A DNA stretch of 64,000 nucleotides, from NCBI GenBank assembly GCA_016841425.1, contig JAENZE010000004.1:165740-229739 (forward strand), read 5' to 3'. The DNA is from Syntrophomonas sp. GTDB lineage: Bacteria > Bacillota > Syntrophomonadia > Syntrophomonadales > Syntrophomonadaceae. The position numbers and the translations under genes were made by a program. Every line of letters starts with the position of its first letter. Within the stretch, counting starts at the first letter, position 1. Positions 8,719 through 17,898 of the stretch are shown piece by piece. The notes beneath the pieces are model-generated. The model was not told where the DNA came from. It saw only the letters and a program-made list of their open reading frames with translations, and made no database searches.

Positions 8719-10374
8719 CTATTCTTTTACATAAGTAACCCCTAGATATACTATTTCATCAGGAGTTGGGAACTCTTCAAGCTCGGTACTTATAACCAAT
8801 TGCGTGTAACCTTTAAGACCTCCTACCCCTATAGGACTGCCGGTAGGACTTGAAGCACTATTGATACTTGCCAACGTATCTGGATTTAGTTCATAAAGGG
8901 TGTCATTGCTAGACACGCTGTTATAAAGTCTATCAAACATGCCTCCTATGCCGTAGGGGTTTAAACCTGGGCAGGAGGCACTATTGATACTTGCCAAAGT
9001 ATTTGGATTTAACTCATAGTTATTGTCACTAGATGTATCGCAGTTATAAAGTCTATTAAACATACCTCCCACGCCATAGGGATTACTGCTGGGGCTTGAG
9101 GCATTGTTAATGCTTGCTAAAGTATCTGGATTCAATTCGTAAATTTTATCAGTAGTAATGTCGCAATAATAAAGTCTGTCAAACATACCGCCTATTCCCC
9201 GGGCATTTGTAGTTGTGCTCACACTGTTAACTACCGCAAGAGTGTCGGGATTTATCTCATAAAGTATATCCGTATTGGATTCTACAACATAAAGTCTATC
9301 AAACATACCGCCTACATCACTGTCGCCGGGATGTGCGGCATAGTGAATAACTGCAAAAGTGTTGGGATTTAATTCGTACACTCTTGGCTGCGTACCTTCG
9401 GTATGATATAGCCTATTGGGATCGTTTGTATTAGTAACTACCTCGATTAAAGTACCAGTAACTCCAAATATAGTGACATCTTCTTTTATATTCGCGGACA
9501 CCAAGTCAGCATCACCATATACTACCCCGCTACCGCTATGCTTGCCGCCTAGTATAGTCTGATTCGTCGTGCCAGGGGTTACATTGACCGTGCCCCTGTC
9601 TATCATGGTACCCGTAATATCGCCAGCATCTACGCTGGCCGTTTTGCCGGCTAGAATATCCGCAGCAGTAGCGTCACCGGCTGCGTCGCTACCCTGTGCA
9701 ATAAAATTTGTGCCATCATACCTCACAGTATAGATACCACCGTTTTTTAAATTACTGACGGCTACTCCGTTAGGCTTTTTAATAGACTTAGCGCCCTTAC
9801 CGTTCCAGTTTAATGTCGCGGCCCCAGAGCTGTCTGCGTTAATCTTAAAACTGACGGCCATACCCGCGGTCAGGGCTGAGATAGCGGGGGTAGCCAAAGA
9901 GTAATTATTGCCGCTATTGGTAGTAGTGCCGCCATAAGGAATCTGGAGCGTATAGTCAGCCAAATGCGCTGTAAGGTTTACTTGGACTGCATCCACAGTA
10001 TCCTTTCTGGCTATATCTGCGTCTGCAGACGGAGCTGCTACTTGAGCTCGACCTGCTGCATCCCTAAGCATTAACCGGTTAGCTGTAGCTGCCGCTGTGG
10101 CGCTGTGCGGGTCAGTCACAGCTGCGTGGGTATCCGTATATTCCTCAGCTGTGACAAGGGCTGCAGCTGCCGCTGCGGCAGCTTTATTGGTAGCTCCTAC
10201 AGGTGTTTCATGTCCACTATGAGGAGCTGCAGCACCGGCATGAGCCATAATAGCATCTTCATTTTCTTTTAGCTGGGCATCTACACCATCCATATTGTCA
10301 TTGATTTCGCCGATATCAGCAGTTTCATTGTCGGCTGGCTTTGTAAAGCCATAGTTTTCTGTATATTCTGGCAC
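8719..10374 (-). CDS. Tail fibre protein with five C-terminal tandem repeats
   Basis: About 551 residues if translation begins at the GTG overlapping the TAG of the upstream gene (AAGGATGG precedes it); an ATG start 11 codons earlier is possible. The N-terminus (PEYTENYGFTKPADNETADI) is a tail-fibre attachment pattern common in Firmicute phages. Ala-rich helical and collagen-like middle parts follow. The last 230 residues hold five tandem units of about 40 residues, each with RLY, YE(L/I)NP(D/N)T(L/F)A and GGMF. These look like propeller blades and probably form the receptor-binding tip. Confidence 0.85.
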   Translation of the reverse strand: MPEYTENYGFTKPADNETADIGEINDNMDGVDAQLKENEDAIMAHAGAAAPHSGHETPVGATNKAAAAAAAALVTAEEYTDTHAAVTDPHSATAAATANRLMLRDAAGRAQVAAPSADADIARKDTVDAVQVNLTAHLADYTLQIPYGGTTTNSGNNYSLATPAISALTAGMAVSFKINADSSGAATLNWNGKGAKSIKKPNGVAVSNLKNGGIYTVRYDGTNFIAQGSDAAGDATAADILAGKTASVDAGDITGTMIDRGTVNVTPGTTNQTILGGKHSGSGVVYGDADLVSANIKEDVTIFGVTGTLIEVVTNTNDPNRLYHTEGTQPRVYELNPNTFAVIHYAAHPGDSDVGGMFDRLYVVESNTDILYEINPDTLAVVNSVSTTTNARGIGGMFDRLYYCDITTDKIYELNPDTLASINNASSPSSNPYGVGGMFNRLYNCDTSSDNNYELNPNTLASINSASCPGLNPYGIGGMFDRLYNSVSSNDTLYELNPDTLASINSASSPTGSPIGVGGLKGYTQLVISTELEEFPTPDEIVYLGVTYVKE

Positions 10375-10919
10375 TATATCACCATCCTTGTCTTGAGTTC
10401 GCCCCATGTTCCGGTTGCGGCCTCTTCCCAGGTAATGGTTTTAACCTCTTCCCAGGTTGTATAGGTGTATTCATATACCACTTCCAGGTGAGCTGGTTTA
10501 ATTTCCTCTATGGCGGCCTCTAAATCTTCTATGTTGGGGGGTATCCCCCTTATATCAATAAATTTAATCGTGAATGAATACTCTTCAGCATTTTCTATAA
10601 CATCCACGGTCCCATATACATAACTCTCAGAGACATTTTTTATGAGACTTATTGTTATGGTACCGACGCCGCGGATCTTTGATTTAATTCTGCTTCTTCG
10701 TTGATCGTCAGGCTTTCCTACATAAGAGCTGAGTCCATAATCCTCTTCCCATAAATCAAGACCCTCGGTGGCAGTTTCAACAAAGAGTTGCTGGATTAGG
10801 TCATCCAGATTAGTAATATAAAGTCCTATTGCTTCTGCAAATACCTCTATAACCGCTGTGAGGAGTTCCTTTTGAAAACATTCAGGAAGATATTTCATTA
10901 GATCAGGGGCTTCAGCCAT
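10374..10919 (-). CDS. Baseplate/tail protein, Mu gp48-like (DUF2313)
   Basis: A 181-residue protein starting MAEAPDLMKYLPECFQKE, with DDLIQQLFVETATEGLDLWEEDYGL, a pattern typical of the gp48/YmfQ family that links the baseplate wedge to tail fibres. It sits between the baseplate J protein and the fibre, as in Mu. Its C-terminus has a short duplicated TWEE motif (YTTWEEVKTITWEEAATGTW). The stop overlaps the probable GTG start of the fibre gene. Confidence 0.85.
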   Translation of the reverse strand: MAEAPDLMKYLPECFQKELLTAVIEVFAEAIGLYITNLDDLIQQLFVETATEGLDLWEEDYGLSSYVGKPDDQRRSRIKSKIRGVGTITISLIKNVSESYVYGTVDVIENAEEYSFTIKFIDIRGIPPNIEDLEAAIEEIKPAHLEVVYEYTYTTWEEVKTITWEEAATGTWGELKTRMVI

Positions 10920-10922
10920 TGT

Positions 10923-12023
10923 TTATTCCTCCGGTTCAGATATTGATACAGTTCCTATAATCGGCACTTCTTCATCCTCAAGCAATACGTTTGCAGTCGT
11001 GCTATTGAGCTGTAGATCACTATAATCCAGGACACCGTCAGTACTCAACAGGATGGTTCCTACTCTCGCATAGCTTACATAATCCTGTTCAAAGGCTATT
11101 TCCTGCAGGTATTCTTCCAAGGCTGCTTCAAAGGCATCCTGTACATCAGCCAAAACTGCCGCAGGAGCCAAAATAACCGTTGCACTCACACTGGTTTCTA
11201 ATCCACTGGCACTATCTACAGTTACTGTCGCTCCGATAGGTCGCATCGTTTCTATATACTCCGCTACCTCTGTGACCAGTTCTGTTTCTGCCGGTTGTTT
11301 TTCAGTATCCACAATAACTACCTTGACGGTACCTGCTCCATCCCAGAGCGGAAATATCTTGGCCCCTCCCACACCTGTAACCTGCAAAGCCCACTGCATG
11401 TAATGCGATGCATTTCCAGATGTAGCTGGAAGTTGTATCTGTGCTAAGTAGCGGGCGCGCAAGGTATCGTCAGATTCTTCATTAGTTCCGCCGGTCAGGC
11501 CGGGGGATGCCACAGTCCAGAGTTCAACCAGGCTCACGGCCACACCCACCTGTTTTAAGGTAATGTCTGTCTGTATATTCCCATCAGAGCCCACATTTAC
11601 AGCCTGCACTGGTACGTCTATGCTCATGGTGCCGGATAACAAGGTCACATCTTCAATACTTGCAATCTGGACCTGGCCGTCTGTAGTCTCGAAAGTCGTG
11701 CCCTCTGGGATAAGCTGGCTAAAAGGCGCTGGAGTACTTCTGGAAGCGGTCACAACTCCGGTAGCTGCTGAACCTGCAGCCCTGGTTAAACCTAACTCTG
11801 CCACGCGCAGATCCAAGTATTCACCGGAAGTAGTAGCGGCAAAAAAGAGATTCAATATCTGTTCGGCAAGATAATATCCTTCATCCAACTGAACTGCGAC
11901 CAATTCAATTAAAGTGCGGATTATAGAACCCGGATTCATATCAGTAATTTTAGTGTCCCTGCCAGCCAGATCAGTCATCATGTCTGATAGAATATCATTA
12001 TAATTCTTAAAGTCCATTGTCAT
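10923..12023 (-). CDS. Baseplate J-like protein (Mu gp47)
   Basis: A 366-residue baseplate wedge protein. I place the start at the ATG at 12021-12023, which overlaps the upstream TGA (ATGA) and follows GGGAGGTGG. Typical elements are DMNPGSIIRTLIE and VQLDEGYYLAEQIL near the N-terminus, and GGTNEESDDTLRARYLAQIQ in the middle, a hallmark of the Baseplate_J family. It probably interacts with the gp46-like product encoded just before it and with gp48 just after, forming the contractile-tail baseplate. Confidence 0.92.
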   Translation of the reverse strand: MTMDFKNYNDILSDMMTDLAGRDTKITDMNPGSIIRTLIELVAVQLDEGYYLAEQILNLFFAATTSGEYLDLRVAELGLTRAAGSAATGVVTASRSTPAPFSQLIPEGTTFETTDGQVQIASIEDVTLLSGTMSIDVPVQAVNVGSDGNIQTDITLKQVGVAVSLVELWTVASPGLTGGTNEESDDTLRARYLAQIQLPATSGNASHYMQWALQVTGVGGAKIFPLWDGAGTVKVVIVDTEKQPAETELVTEVAEYIETMRPIGATVTVDSASGLETSVSATVILAPAAVLADVQDAFEAALEEYLQEIAFEQDYVSYARVGTILLSTDGVLDYSDLQLNSTTANVLLEDEEVPIIGTVSISEPEE

Positions 12024-12403
12024 ACCAGGTCCACCTCCCATACCAGATTATCTTCTCCCGGAGTATTTAGAACTAGATAAGAGATACTAAAGACGGCCTT
12101 CCTGTTCTCCATGTCAATACTGATGTCCACTTTCTTAAGCGTGATCCGGGGCTCCTGTCCAAGACACTCCTGGAGAGCAGCCAGTGTTTTACCTTCCCAT
12201 GTACTGTCCATTGGCTCTGACAGATAATCATGCAGCGGATTTCCATATTCCGGATGAGAAAATAACCCGCCCAGCGGAGTTTCTAATCTTCGCTGTAGAG
12301 CAGCCTTTACATTTTCTATATCCTCCATGAGAGCCAGATCCCCCTGTGAGGTAGTGCGCAGATCCAGCCCGGCCAGGTCCACTCCTAGTTTAGGATTTGT
12401 CAT
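12020..12403 (-). CDS. Baseplate wedge protein, Mu gp46-like (GPW/gp25-related)
   Basis: A 127-residue protein with VDLAGLDLRTTSQGDLALMED, then ALQRRLETPLGGLFSHPEYGNPLHDYLSEP, the conserved core of the gp46/XkdS group related to the gp25 lysozyme-like baseplate subunit. The conserved HPEYGN pattern sits at residues about 50-55. It is translationally coupled to the gp47-like gene by an ATGA overlap. Confidence 0.87.
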   Translation of the reverse strand: MTNPKLGVDLAGLDLRTTSQGDLALMEDIENVKAALQRRLETPLGGLFSHPEYGNPLHDYLSEPMDSTWEGKTLAALQECLGQEPRITLKKVDISIDMENRKAVFSISYLVLNTPGEDNLVWEVDLV

Positions 12404-12415
12404 ATTGATATCTCC

Positions 12416-12814
12416 TTAAAACCGGGCAATTACCCGGCCCTGGTTCACATCGCCATTTAAGAATACCACTACAACCTCATCGCCAACCTTCATACTTCCG
12501 TAAGTAATATTATTGATGCTTGCTGATGAGATATCCAGTAAATCGGCACTCATTTCCTCCGCGGCCCAGCTGGAAAAACTGCCAGGGCAAAATTCACCGG
12601 CCCCTACTGTACCAGCACTAGCCTGTACTGTACTGGCACTTACCGTATCCATTGATACCTCCTGCATATTAACTGATGTCTCATACAGGAGATTAGAAGC
12701 TACCGGTATCCAGTCAGTTTCTATCTTGAATAGCGGCAGAAATACTTTAGCCCTGGAATTTGCAGTGTCTAAAGTAGTTATAATGCCTGCCTGCGGTAAT
12801 CCAGTATTCTTCAT
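12416..12814 (-). CDS. Baseplate spike/assembly protein V-like (Mu gp45)
   Basis: A 132-residue protein. The first 40 residues (AGIITTLDTANSRAKVFLP) and the last 25 (VGDEVVVVFLNGDVNQGRVIARF) form the OB-fold pattern of phage baseplate spike proteins. The middle Ser/Thr/Ala-rich stretch is probably the start of a short beta-helical needle or a linker. It is shorter than Mu gp45, so a separate tip may exist. Its ATG overlaps the end of the gpD-like gene. Confidence 0.75.
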   Translation of the reverse strand: MKNTGLPQAGIITTLDTANSRAKVFLPLFKIETDWIPVASNLLYETSVNMQEVSMDTVSASTVQASAGTVGAGEFCPGSFSSWAAEEMSADLLDISSASINNITYGSMKVGDEVVVVFLNGDVNQGRVIARF

Positions 12815-13875
12815 TACGCTGTTTTCTCCTTGCTGCCATATAGATCCTGGCGGTACTGCTCAGCCGAGTCCGGCCTGATACTCGTTATATCGAATGTGGT
12901 TTTGTATCCAGAAGACTTACTCAATTCATGCGTTGCCTTCTCAATATAATAGGTTTCATTAAATCGACCGCAGCCATTGGTTCTAACTCGTTTTTCTGTA
13001 AGCATCTTTTGATTGCCTACACATGATCCGGAACCAGTGATCACCATTCTCGAAAGTTCTTTTAGGCGCTTTTCAGCATACTGTTGGGCCAGGGCGTATG
13101 TAGTTGCTTTGCTCTCATATATAACTCTTTCCCTAACCTGGCCGCCCATAGCTGCCAGGACCTGCTCGTTTACAGCTGATGCTTCAATCAAAGTTTTATT
13201 CTTGCCCCAGTGGCGAATCGTCACTTTATTCACCACTCCTACTACCGAGTCATCAAATTCGATTTCACAGTTAGCCTGGCCGGGTACCCGGTAAAATAGA
13301 TCAGCTACTATAGTATCATCCTCTTCTGACCTGGGACCAAAGTAGAGCTCCTTATCCTTGTTGACATAGCACACGAAACCTTCACGATCTGCCAACGCTT
13401 GCAGCACTTCCCATTCCTTTTTGTCTGTTACCAGTTCTTTGTCTACAACCACAGTGGTGGTTGTAATCTTAGGAGTTAAGCCATATTTAAGAGCCAGTAT
13501 GCCAGCTATCTGGCTGGACGTCCGGGAAGCATAGGCTATGGAATACTCAGTGTCAATCATCGGAGCCGAGTAGTCTCGGCCAATAAGCTGCACCGTCATA
13601 GAGCTGCCGAACTTAGGTTTCACACCATCCACCATTCCGGTGAACACATGCTCCAGTTCGCTTTTTAACCAGGACTCCGGATTTTGCACATACCCTAGAT
13701 ATATCCGTACTTCCTGCTGCTTGCGAAACCAGTCGCTTAAAAACTTATCATTCTTAAACTCTGCTGAAAAACTATCAGCAGCCAGGTATAAGGTGTCTTC
13801 AAAAGATACCACGCTTAGATCATCCCAGCGAACGTCTACGCCTGCAACTTCAACGATTGCCCTTGGTGCGTCCAT
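12814..13875 (-). CDS. Baseplate hub protein, gpD/XkdQ-like (Mu gp44)
   Basis: A 353-residue protein of the late-control-D/gp27-like hub family. It starts with a beta-rich domain (VDVRWDDLSVVSFEDTLYLAADSFS), has ALADREGFVCYVNKDKELYFGPR in the middle, and ends with a domain that includes TFDITSIRPDS. The hub joins tail tube and spike. It lies between the LysM protein and the spike gene, the standard order in contractile-tailed Firmicute phages. Confidence 0.85.
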   Translation of the reverse strand: MDAPRAIVEVAGVDVRWDDLSVVSFEDTLYLAADSFSAEFKNDKFLSDWFRKQQEVRIYLGYVQNPESWLKSELEHVFTGMVDGVKPKFGSSMTVQLIGRDYSAPMIDTEYSIAYASRTSSQIAGILALKYGLTPKITTTTVVVDKELVTDKKEWEVLQALADREGFVCYVNKDKELYFGPRSEEDDTIVADLFYRVPGQANCEIEFDDSVVGVVNKVTIRHWGKNKTLIEASAVNEQVLAAMGGQVRERVIYESKATTYALAQQYAEKRLKELSRMVITGSGSCVGNQKMLTEKRVRTNGCGRFNETYYIEKATHELSKSSGYKTTFDITSIRPDSAEQYRQDLYGSKEKTA

Positions 13876-13887
13876 AGTCTCAGCTCC

Positions 13888-14469
13888 TTATGCAGGAATG
13901 TTTATCACCTGTCCGATTTGCAGTGTCCTGGGATCTGATATCCCGTTTAAATCTGCTATCTCTCTCCACCTGGTACCAGTCCCCAAATAGCTTGTTGCAA
14001 TCGCCCAGAGTGTGTCACCTTGCTTGATGACATAGGTCTGACCGGCAGATTCTGCAGCCGTTTCTTCTATAGTTTCAGCTGCAGTAACTACTGTGGTTGT
14101 AATAATCACCGGCGGGATTTTTTCTTTTACCAGTTCTATAGAATACTCAACACGGTTTTTCCGAACCACATTCCAGGGGAAGGATCGGATTCTCACTTTA
14201 ATTGAGAATTCTGGAAAGTCTGAAACAACCAGTTGAACTGCCTTGCCAGTATTTTTCATAGCCTCTATTTGTATAGCCTTATCATAAGCATCATCACCAT
14301 CCAGATAACCGGACCAGGTAATATTAGTCTCATCCGGTCCCATATCCTGATGTTCAGGTTCGCCGCCGGGAATATCAATCTTAGCGATCACACGGGGATT
14401 CGAATACTGTATTCTATTTCTAGGGCCAGGAGTAAATAAAACATCTCCCAACAGGACTTTTGTTGCCAT
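13888..14469 (-). CDS. LysM-domain tail protein (XkdP-like)
   Basis: A 193-residue protein. The first 120 residues are a beta-rich tail domain that includes GDVLFTPGPRNRIQYSNPR and RVEYSIELVKEK. A Thr/Ala-rich linker leads to a C-terminal LysM domain (about 147-193; YVIKQGDTLWAIATSYLGTG, ending QIGQVINIPA) that binds peptidoglycan. Such proteins link tape measure and hub and may touch the cell wall at injection. It lies between the tape measure and hub genes. Confidence 0.88.
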   Translation of the reverse strand: MATKVLLGDVLFTPGPRNRIQYSNPRVIAKIDIPGGEPEHQDMGPDETNITWSGYLDGDDAYDKAIQIEAMKNTGKAVQLVVSDFPEFSIKVRIRSFPWNVVRKNRVEYSIELVKEKIPPVIITTTVVTAAETIEETAAESAGQTYVIKQGDTLWAIATSYLGTGTRWREIADLNGISDPRTLQIGQVINIPA

Positions 14470-14481
14470 TTATTATCACCT

Positions 14482-16674
14482 CTATGGAATACTAAATCCC
14501 AGATCCAGGCGCGGGTCTCGGGATTGAGTATACTTGTCCAGCAAAGGACTGCTCAGTTTCTGGCTTACCTCTTTGGCTGCTTCCTTGGGATCGGTTGATT
14601 GTATGTTGATATTATACTGCCGGTTATCATTGCCACCCTTTATATCTACGGGTTTGGGTTTGGGTTTGCTAGATTCAGCGGCATTCTGAGCACTTTCTAT
14701 CCACGCTTTAGCATTGTCTATTGCTTCAATTTCCAGCGGGTCCATACCCAGGAATTCACGTGCCTTGTTCACGAGCTCCAGCATGCCTTCTGCTTTTTCT
14801 ATTATGGATGCGAATACTCCTAACACTAATTCTCCTATACGATTAAAGAGCTCTAACATAAAATCCCTAAAACCCATAAAATTAGTTTTCCATGCGACTA
14901 TGCCAGCTGCAATCAAGGCTGTTACTCCAAGGATGATCCAGCCTATCGGACCCAGTCCAATCAACCAGGCTACTGCCATTCTGGCCCCCATAGCTAATGC
15001 CTGTCCACCTAGTCGGACTAATCCGCCCCCAAAGCGGCCTACAATACTCAGTACGCGTGTCAGAATAGGTCGGCCAAAAGCAACCGCCTGCCATAAGGAT
15101 CTGAATATCCCGGAACCGTTTCGGAAATACTTGAATGCATCATAAAACCCGTGTGCGCTGCGTGCGGCATAGGTCAATACTTTGCTTGCCTTCGTTAATG
15201 CTATTCCTAAATCACCAAATAAGAATTTTCCTCCACCTATAATGATTTTCCCTATCGCAAAAGCACCAAATAATTTAATCATTCCGGTTACCAGTTTAGG
15301 GTGTTCATTAGCAAAATCTCCTACTGCGTTTACAAAATCAATTGTTTGTTGTACCATAACGCCTACTTCATTAGTAAGAGGAGTCCCGCTTTGGGTCATA
15401 ATGGTCTCCCAGCTTCCTTTCAGGGTCTCCACTTTGCCCAGCAGAGTTTCCTGCCAGGACAGCACCTGGTTCTGTATACTTTGGGCTCGTTCCGCCTGGG
15501 TCACCATTTGTTCATAGCTGCCTTTGCCTGGTGTGGCTAAAGCAATGGCAGCCCGCATGCCTTGAACCCCAAAAACATCCTTGAATTGCTGCATGGCAAT
15601 AAGTTTGTTTTTTGCCCCCAGCAATTCTTCTATCTCTTCCTGGGGCAGCAGATTTCCATATTTGTCCCGCATATCTTCAGGCTTTATACCTGAATTAGTG
15701 TACAGCACTTCCCTGAGTTTCTGTACCAGCATTTCCGCGCTGCGGATCTGCCCCTGCTCATCAAAGAGACTGTTAGTTCCACCGCTGACGCTGATCTTGC
15801 CGGAAGATAAAGTCTTCACTGTGGCTCCTTCCAGCCAGCCCATGTTCTGTAATGCCGTCCTGGCTTTAGGTGTGATCTTATCTAGATTAATCAGCATATT
15901 ATTCAGGTAGGTTCCGGAAGAATCACCCAGGCCCAGGTTATGCAGCGTGCCCAGCAGCAAAGTAGTTTCGCCCACTTCCAAACCCAGGGTTTTGGCTGTC
16001 ATTCCAGTCTGCTGCAGGTCATTCATTATATCTCCCACACCTGCGCTGGAAGCATTGGCCGCCCTGTTTATGTCATCCGCCACTTGCAGCAGCTCGCTCC
16101 CCTGCAATTGAAACATATTGGTGATCTGTGATACTGCGTCACCTGCTGCCGTTGGTGCTATCTCCGCTGTCTGGGCCAGGTACAGAGCCGCCTGGGCTCC
16201 TCCATCCAGCACATCCTGGTAGGCCATGCCGTTTTTAATGAGAGCTAACTGGGCCTGGGCAGCCTCCATATTATTAAAAGTAGTTATTGCACCTAGCTCC
16301 AAGGCCTGGTCTGTTAGGCCTTGCATCCGTTCCTGTTGCTCAACCAGAGGAATATTGGCATCATACAGGGCGTTCTCGACCTTTGTCATTACTCCCTCGA
16401 AGTTAGCAGCCTGTCTGAGCATTTCTTCCACCGGAACCAGCATTGCCATTCCGCCCTGTATACTTTGCAGCCCACTGGTCTTTAGTTTGCTGAAATTATT
16501 CATACTGGTTTCCAGGTTTTTGATCTTCTGATCGTAGCGGTTGACTTCGTCTCCGGCCTTGGATATCTGGGAGGCAAATGTCTGCACATTTCTTCCAGCA
16601 TTATTAAGTGCTGATGGCATGTTGTTGACCGCTGTTAAGACCAGGGCTACGGTCATGCTTGTGCTGGATGACAT
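14482..16674 (-). CDS. Tail tape measure protein
   Basis: A 730-residue protein, the longest of the prophage. The N-terminal 450 residues are helical and match the TP901-type tape-measure core, with MEAAQAQLALIKNGM, GDAVSQITNMFQLQGSEL and SAGVGDIMNDLQQTGMTAKT. Residues about 460-600 hold several hydrophobic helices (for example LIGLGPIGWIILGVTALIAA), expected of a protein that leaves the tail tube and enters the membrane. It sets tail length; the length suggests a tail of roughly 110 nm by the usual proportion of 0.15 nm per residue, an inference only. Confidence 0.93.
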   Translation of the reverse strand: MSSSTSMTVALVLTAVNNMPSALNNAGRNVQTFASQISKAGDEVNRYDQKIKNLETSMNNFSKLKTSGLQSIQGGMAMLVPVEEMLRQAANFEGVMTKVENALYDANIPLVEQQERMQGLTDQALELGAITTFNNMEAAQAQLALIKNGMAYQDVLDGGAQAALYLAQTAEIAPTAAGDAVSQITNMFQLQGSELLQVADDINRAANASSAGVGDIMNDLQQTGMTAKTLGLEVGETTLLLGTLHNLGLGDSSGTYLNNMLINLDKITPKARTALQNMGWLEGATVKTLSSGKISVSGGTNSLFDEQGQIRSAEMLVQKLREVLYTNSGIKPEDMRDKYGNLLPQEEIEELLGAKNKLIAMQQFKDVFGVQGMRAAIALATPGKGSYEQMVTQAERAQSIQNQVLSWQETLLGKVETLKGSWETIMTQSGTPLTNEVGVMVQQTIDFVNAVGDFANEHPKLVTGMIKLFGAFAIGKIIIGGGKFLFGDLGIALTKASKVLTYAARSAHGFYDAFKYFRNGSGIFRSLWQAVAFGRPILTRVLSIVGRFGGGLVRLGGQALAMGARMAVAWLIGLGPIGWIILGVTALIAAGIVAWKTNFMGFRDFMLELFNRIGELVLGVFASIIEKAEGMLELVNKAREFLGMDPLEIEAIDNAKAWIESAQNAAESSKPKPKPVDIKGGNDNRQYNINIQSTDPKEAAKEVSQKLSSPLLDKYTQSRDPRLDLGFSIP

Positions 16675-16733
16675 ATTTTACCTCCCTTTACTTTTTATTT
16701 ACATCCGAATATACTAAATATGAGGTGATTGTT

Positions 16734-16937
16734 ATGTTTAGTTTTATAGATAGTGTTATTAAGCTTATTGTTGGTATTCCAATAATGATTTTCTTTGTAT
16801 ATGTTTTTGGAGCATTTGGCCATTCTTTCTTCGGTGGTCCTATGTGGTTATGGATGGTTGGCATTGTGATCTTAGGTATTTTAGCAATAGTAGAAGAATT
16901 AAATAAATCGAAGTCTAAAGAATCTCAAATTGATTAA
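16734..16937 (+). CDS. Small membrane protein on the opposite strand (candidate moron)
   Basis: A 67-residue protein with two hydrophobic helices (LIVGIPIMIFFVYVFGAFG and LWMVGIVILGILAIVEEL) and a charged C-terminus. GAGGTG lies five bases upstream of the ATG at 16734, so this start is preferred over any upstream one. It is the only plus-strand gene in the late region, between tape measure and tail chaperone, and its flanks are A/T-rich. This is the usual setting of a moron expressed from the lysogen. Superinfection exclusion or another envelope effect is possible; no family was recognised. Confidence 0.68.
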   Translation: MFSFIDSVIKLIVGIPIMIFFVYVFGAFGHSFFGGPMWLWMVGIVILGILAIVEELNKSKSKESQID

Positions 16938-16955
16938 TTCTACTACCCCCAGGCA

Positions 16956-17446
16956 CTAATCCCCTGGGGTTTCCATTTCTTCTGCCAGCCATTCAAAGCT
17001 GATCCACACTGCTTCTTTTTCCAGGTCCGTCATGGACAGCCATTCCTGGTATCCTACATTACAATTCCTTGCTAATTGGACCCACCTGTAGAGGTCCGTC
17101 CTTTCAGCAAAAAAGCTGCAGCATCCTTAGCCTTATTCCGGGATTCTTCATCCATTCCAAACATTTCATCAAAGACCGACCGGAAGAATAAAATGTCTTT
17201 CTGGGTCCAGGTATCGAACAGCTTTTTGTAATCGCCATCCGTTGCTTTGCCATCCACTTCTGTAATGCACTTAGCAGCCAGATAATCATCCACCATCATG
17301 GCATCCGATAATGCCCGGTCTGCGCTTATCTGCGTCATCTGCAGCACGTTGTTGCGGTCAGCTCCTACAGGAGCCCTGAATGTAATCTTTGTGCCGCTGG
17401 GGAGTTCCAAAGGTCCATATACTACCGCATTACTCATATCAATCAA
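16956..17446 (-). CDS. Tail assembly chaperone with -1 programmed frameshift
   Basis: The unshifted product ends at 17072 (124 residues). At codons 112-113 (TTT TTG) the heptamer T TTT TTG is in the exact register for -1 slippage. After the slip the frame stays open for 50 more codons and ends with TAG at 16956-16958, giving a 163-residue long form. The extension (AERTDLYRWVQLARN, then MTDLEKEAVWISFEWL) looks like real protein and fills the gap before the tape measure gene. Paired short and long chaperones that bind the tape measure are known from lambda gpG/gpGT and many other tailed phages; the position matches Mu gp41. Confidence 0.88.
17108..17114 (-). promoter_or_regulatory. Slippery heptamer TTTTTTG for -1 frameshift
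   Basis: On the minus strand the reading is GCT TTT TTG CTG, so the heptamer T TTT TTG is in X-XXY-YYZ register. It joins the short tail chaperone to its 50-codon extension. Confidence 0.85.
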
Positions 17447-17460
17447 TACCTCCTAATAAA

Positions 17461-17898
17461 TTAAGCTTCCACCAAACCTTCAGCCTTGAAGGTCAGGTCT
17501 TTCTTTACTACACCTTTGCCTGCTGAAACGGATATCGATATCTCCGGGATCACTACCTGCTCAAACTTATAGCGCCCACTTAGTCCCTTGGCTGCATTCT
17601 TTATAGTGGTAATCACTACAAATCTCGGACTCTCAGGAGGCTCTTCGCCACGACGCAGAGTACTGGTTCCAAAAACTGACTCTACCACATCCATAGAGAC
17701 CCAGCCGCGTTTCAATTTACCTTCAATACTGATTTCGCCATCCAGTATCTGAGCAATTCTTTCGCCTAATTCCAGGTAGTTTTCAGTGTCATTCTTGACC
17801 GAAAACTCTACTTCCTGATACTCCCCGGCCAGACTGGGACCGGTTGCACCCATCACCAGGACACTTACGTCAAAACCCTGAACTGGTTTTTTACTCAT
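17461..17898 (-). CDS. Tail tube protein (Mu gpM-like)
   Basis: A 145-residue protein placed between sheath and chaperone, where the tube protein belongs. The middle contains YQEVEFSVKNDTENYLELGER and QILDGEISIEGKLKRGW, typical of tube subunits of Firmicute myophages. Six tube subunits form each ring of the inner tail. Its ATG overlaps the end of the ferredoxin gene by eight bases, so the two are probably translated together. Confidence 0.83.
   Translation of the reverse strand: MSKKPVQGFDVSVLVMGATGPSLAGEYQEVEFSVKNDTENYLELGERIAQILDGEISIEGKLKRGWVSMDVVESVFGTSTLRRGEEPPESPRFVVITTIKNAAKGLSGRYKFEQVVIPEISISVSAGKGVVKKDLTFKAEGLVEA

Noticed and set aside
8719-10374. Diversity-generating retroelement acting on the tail fibre
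   Set aside because: No reverse transcriptase and no template-like repeat of the fibre end was found in the prophage.
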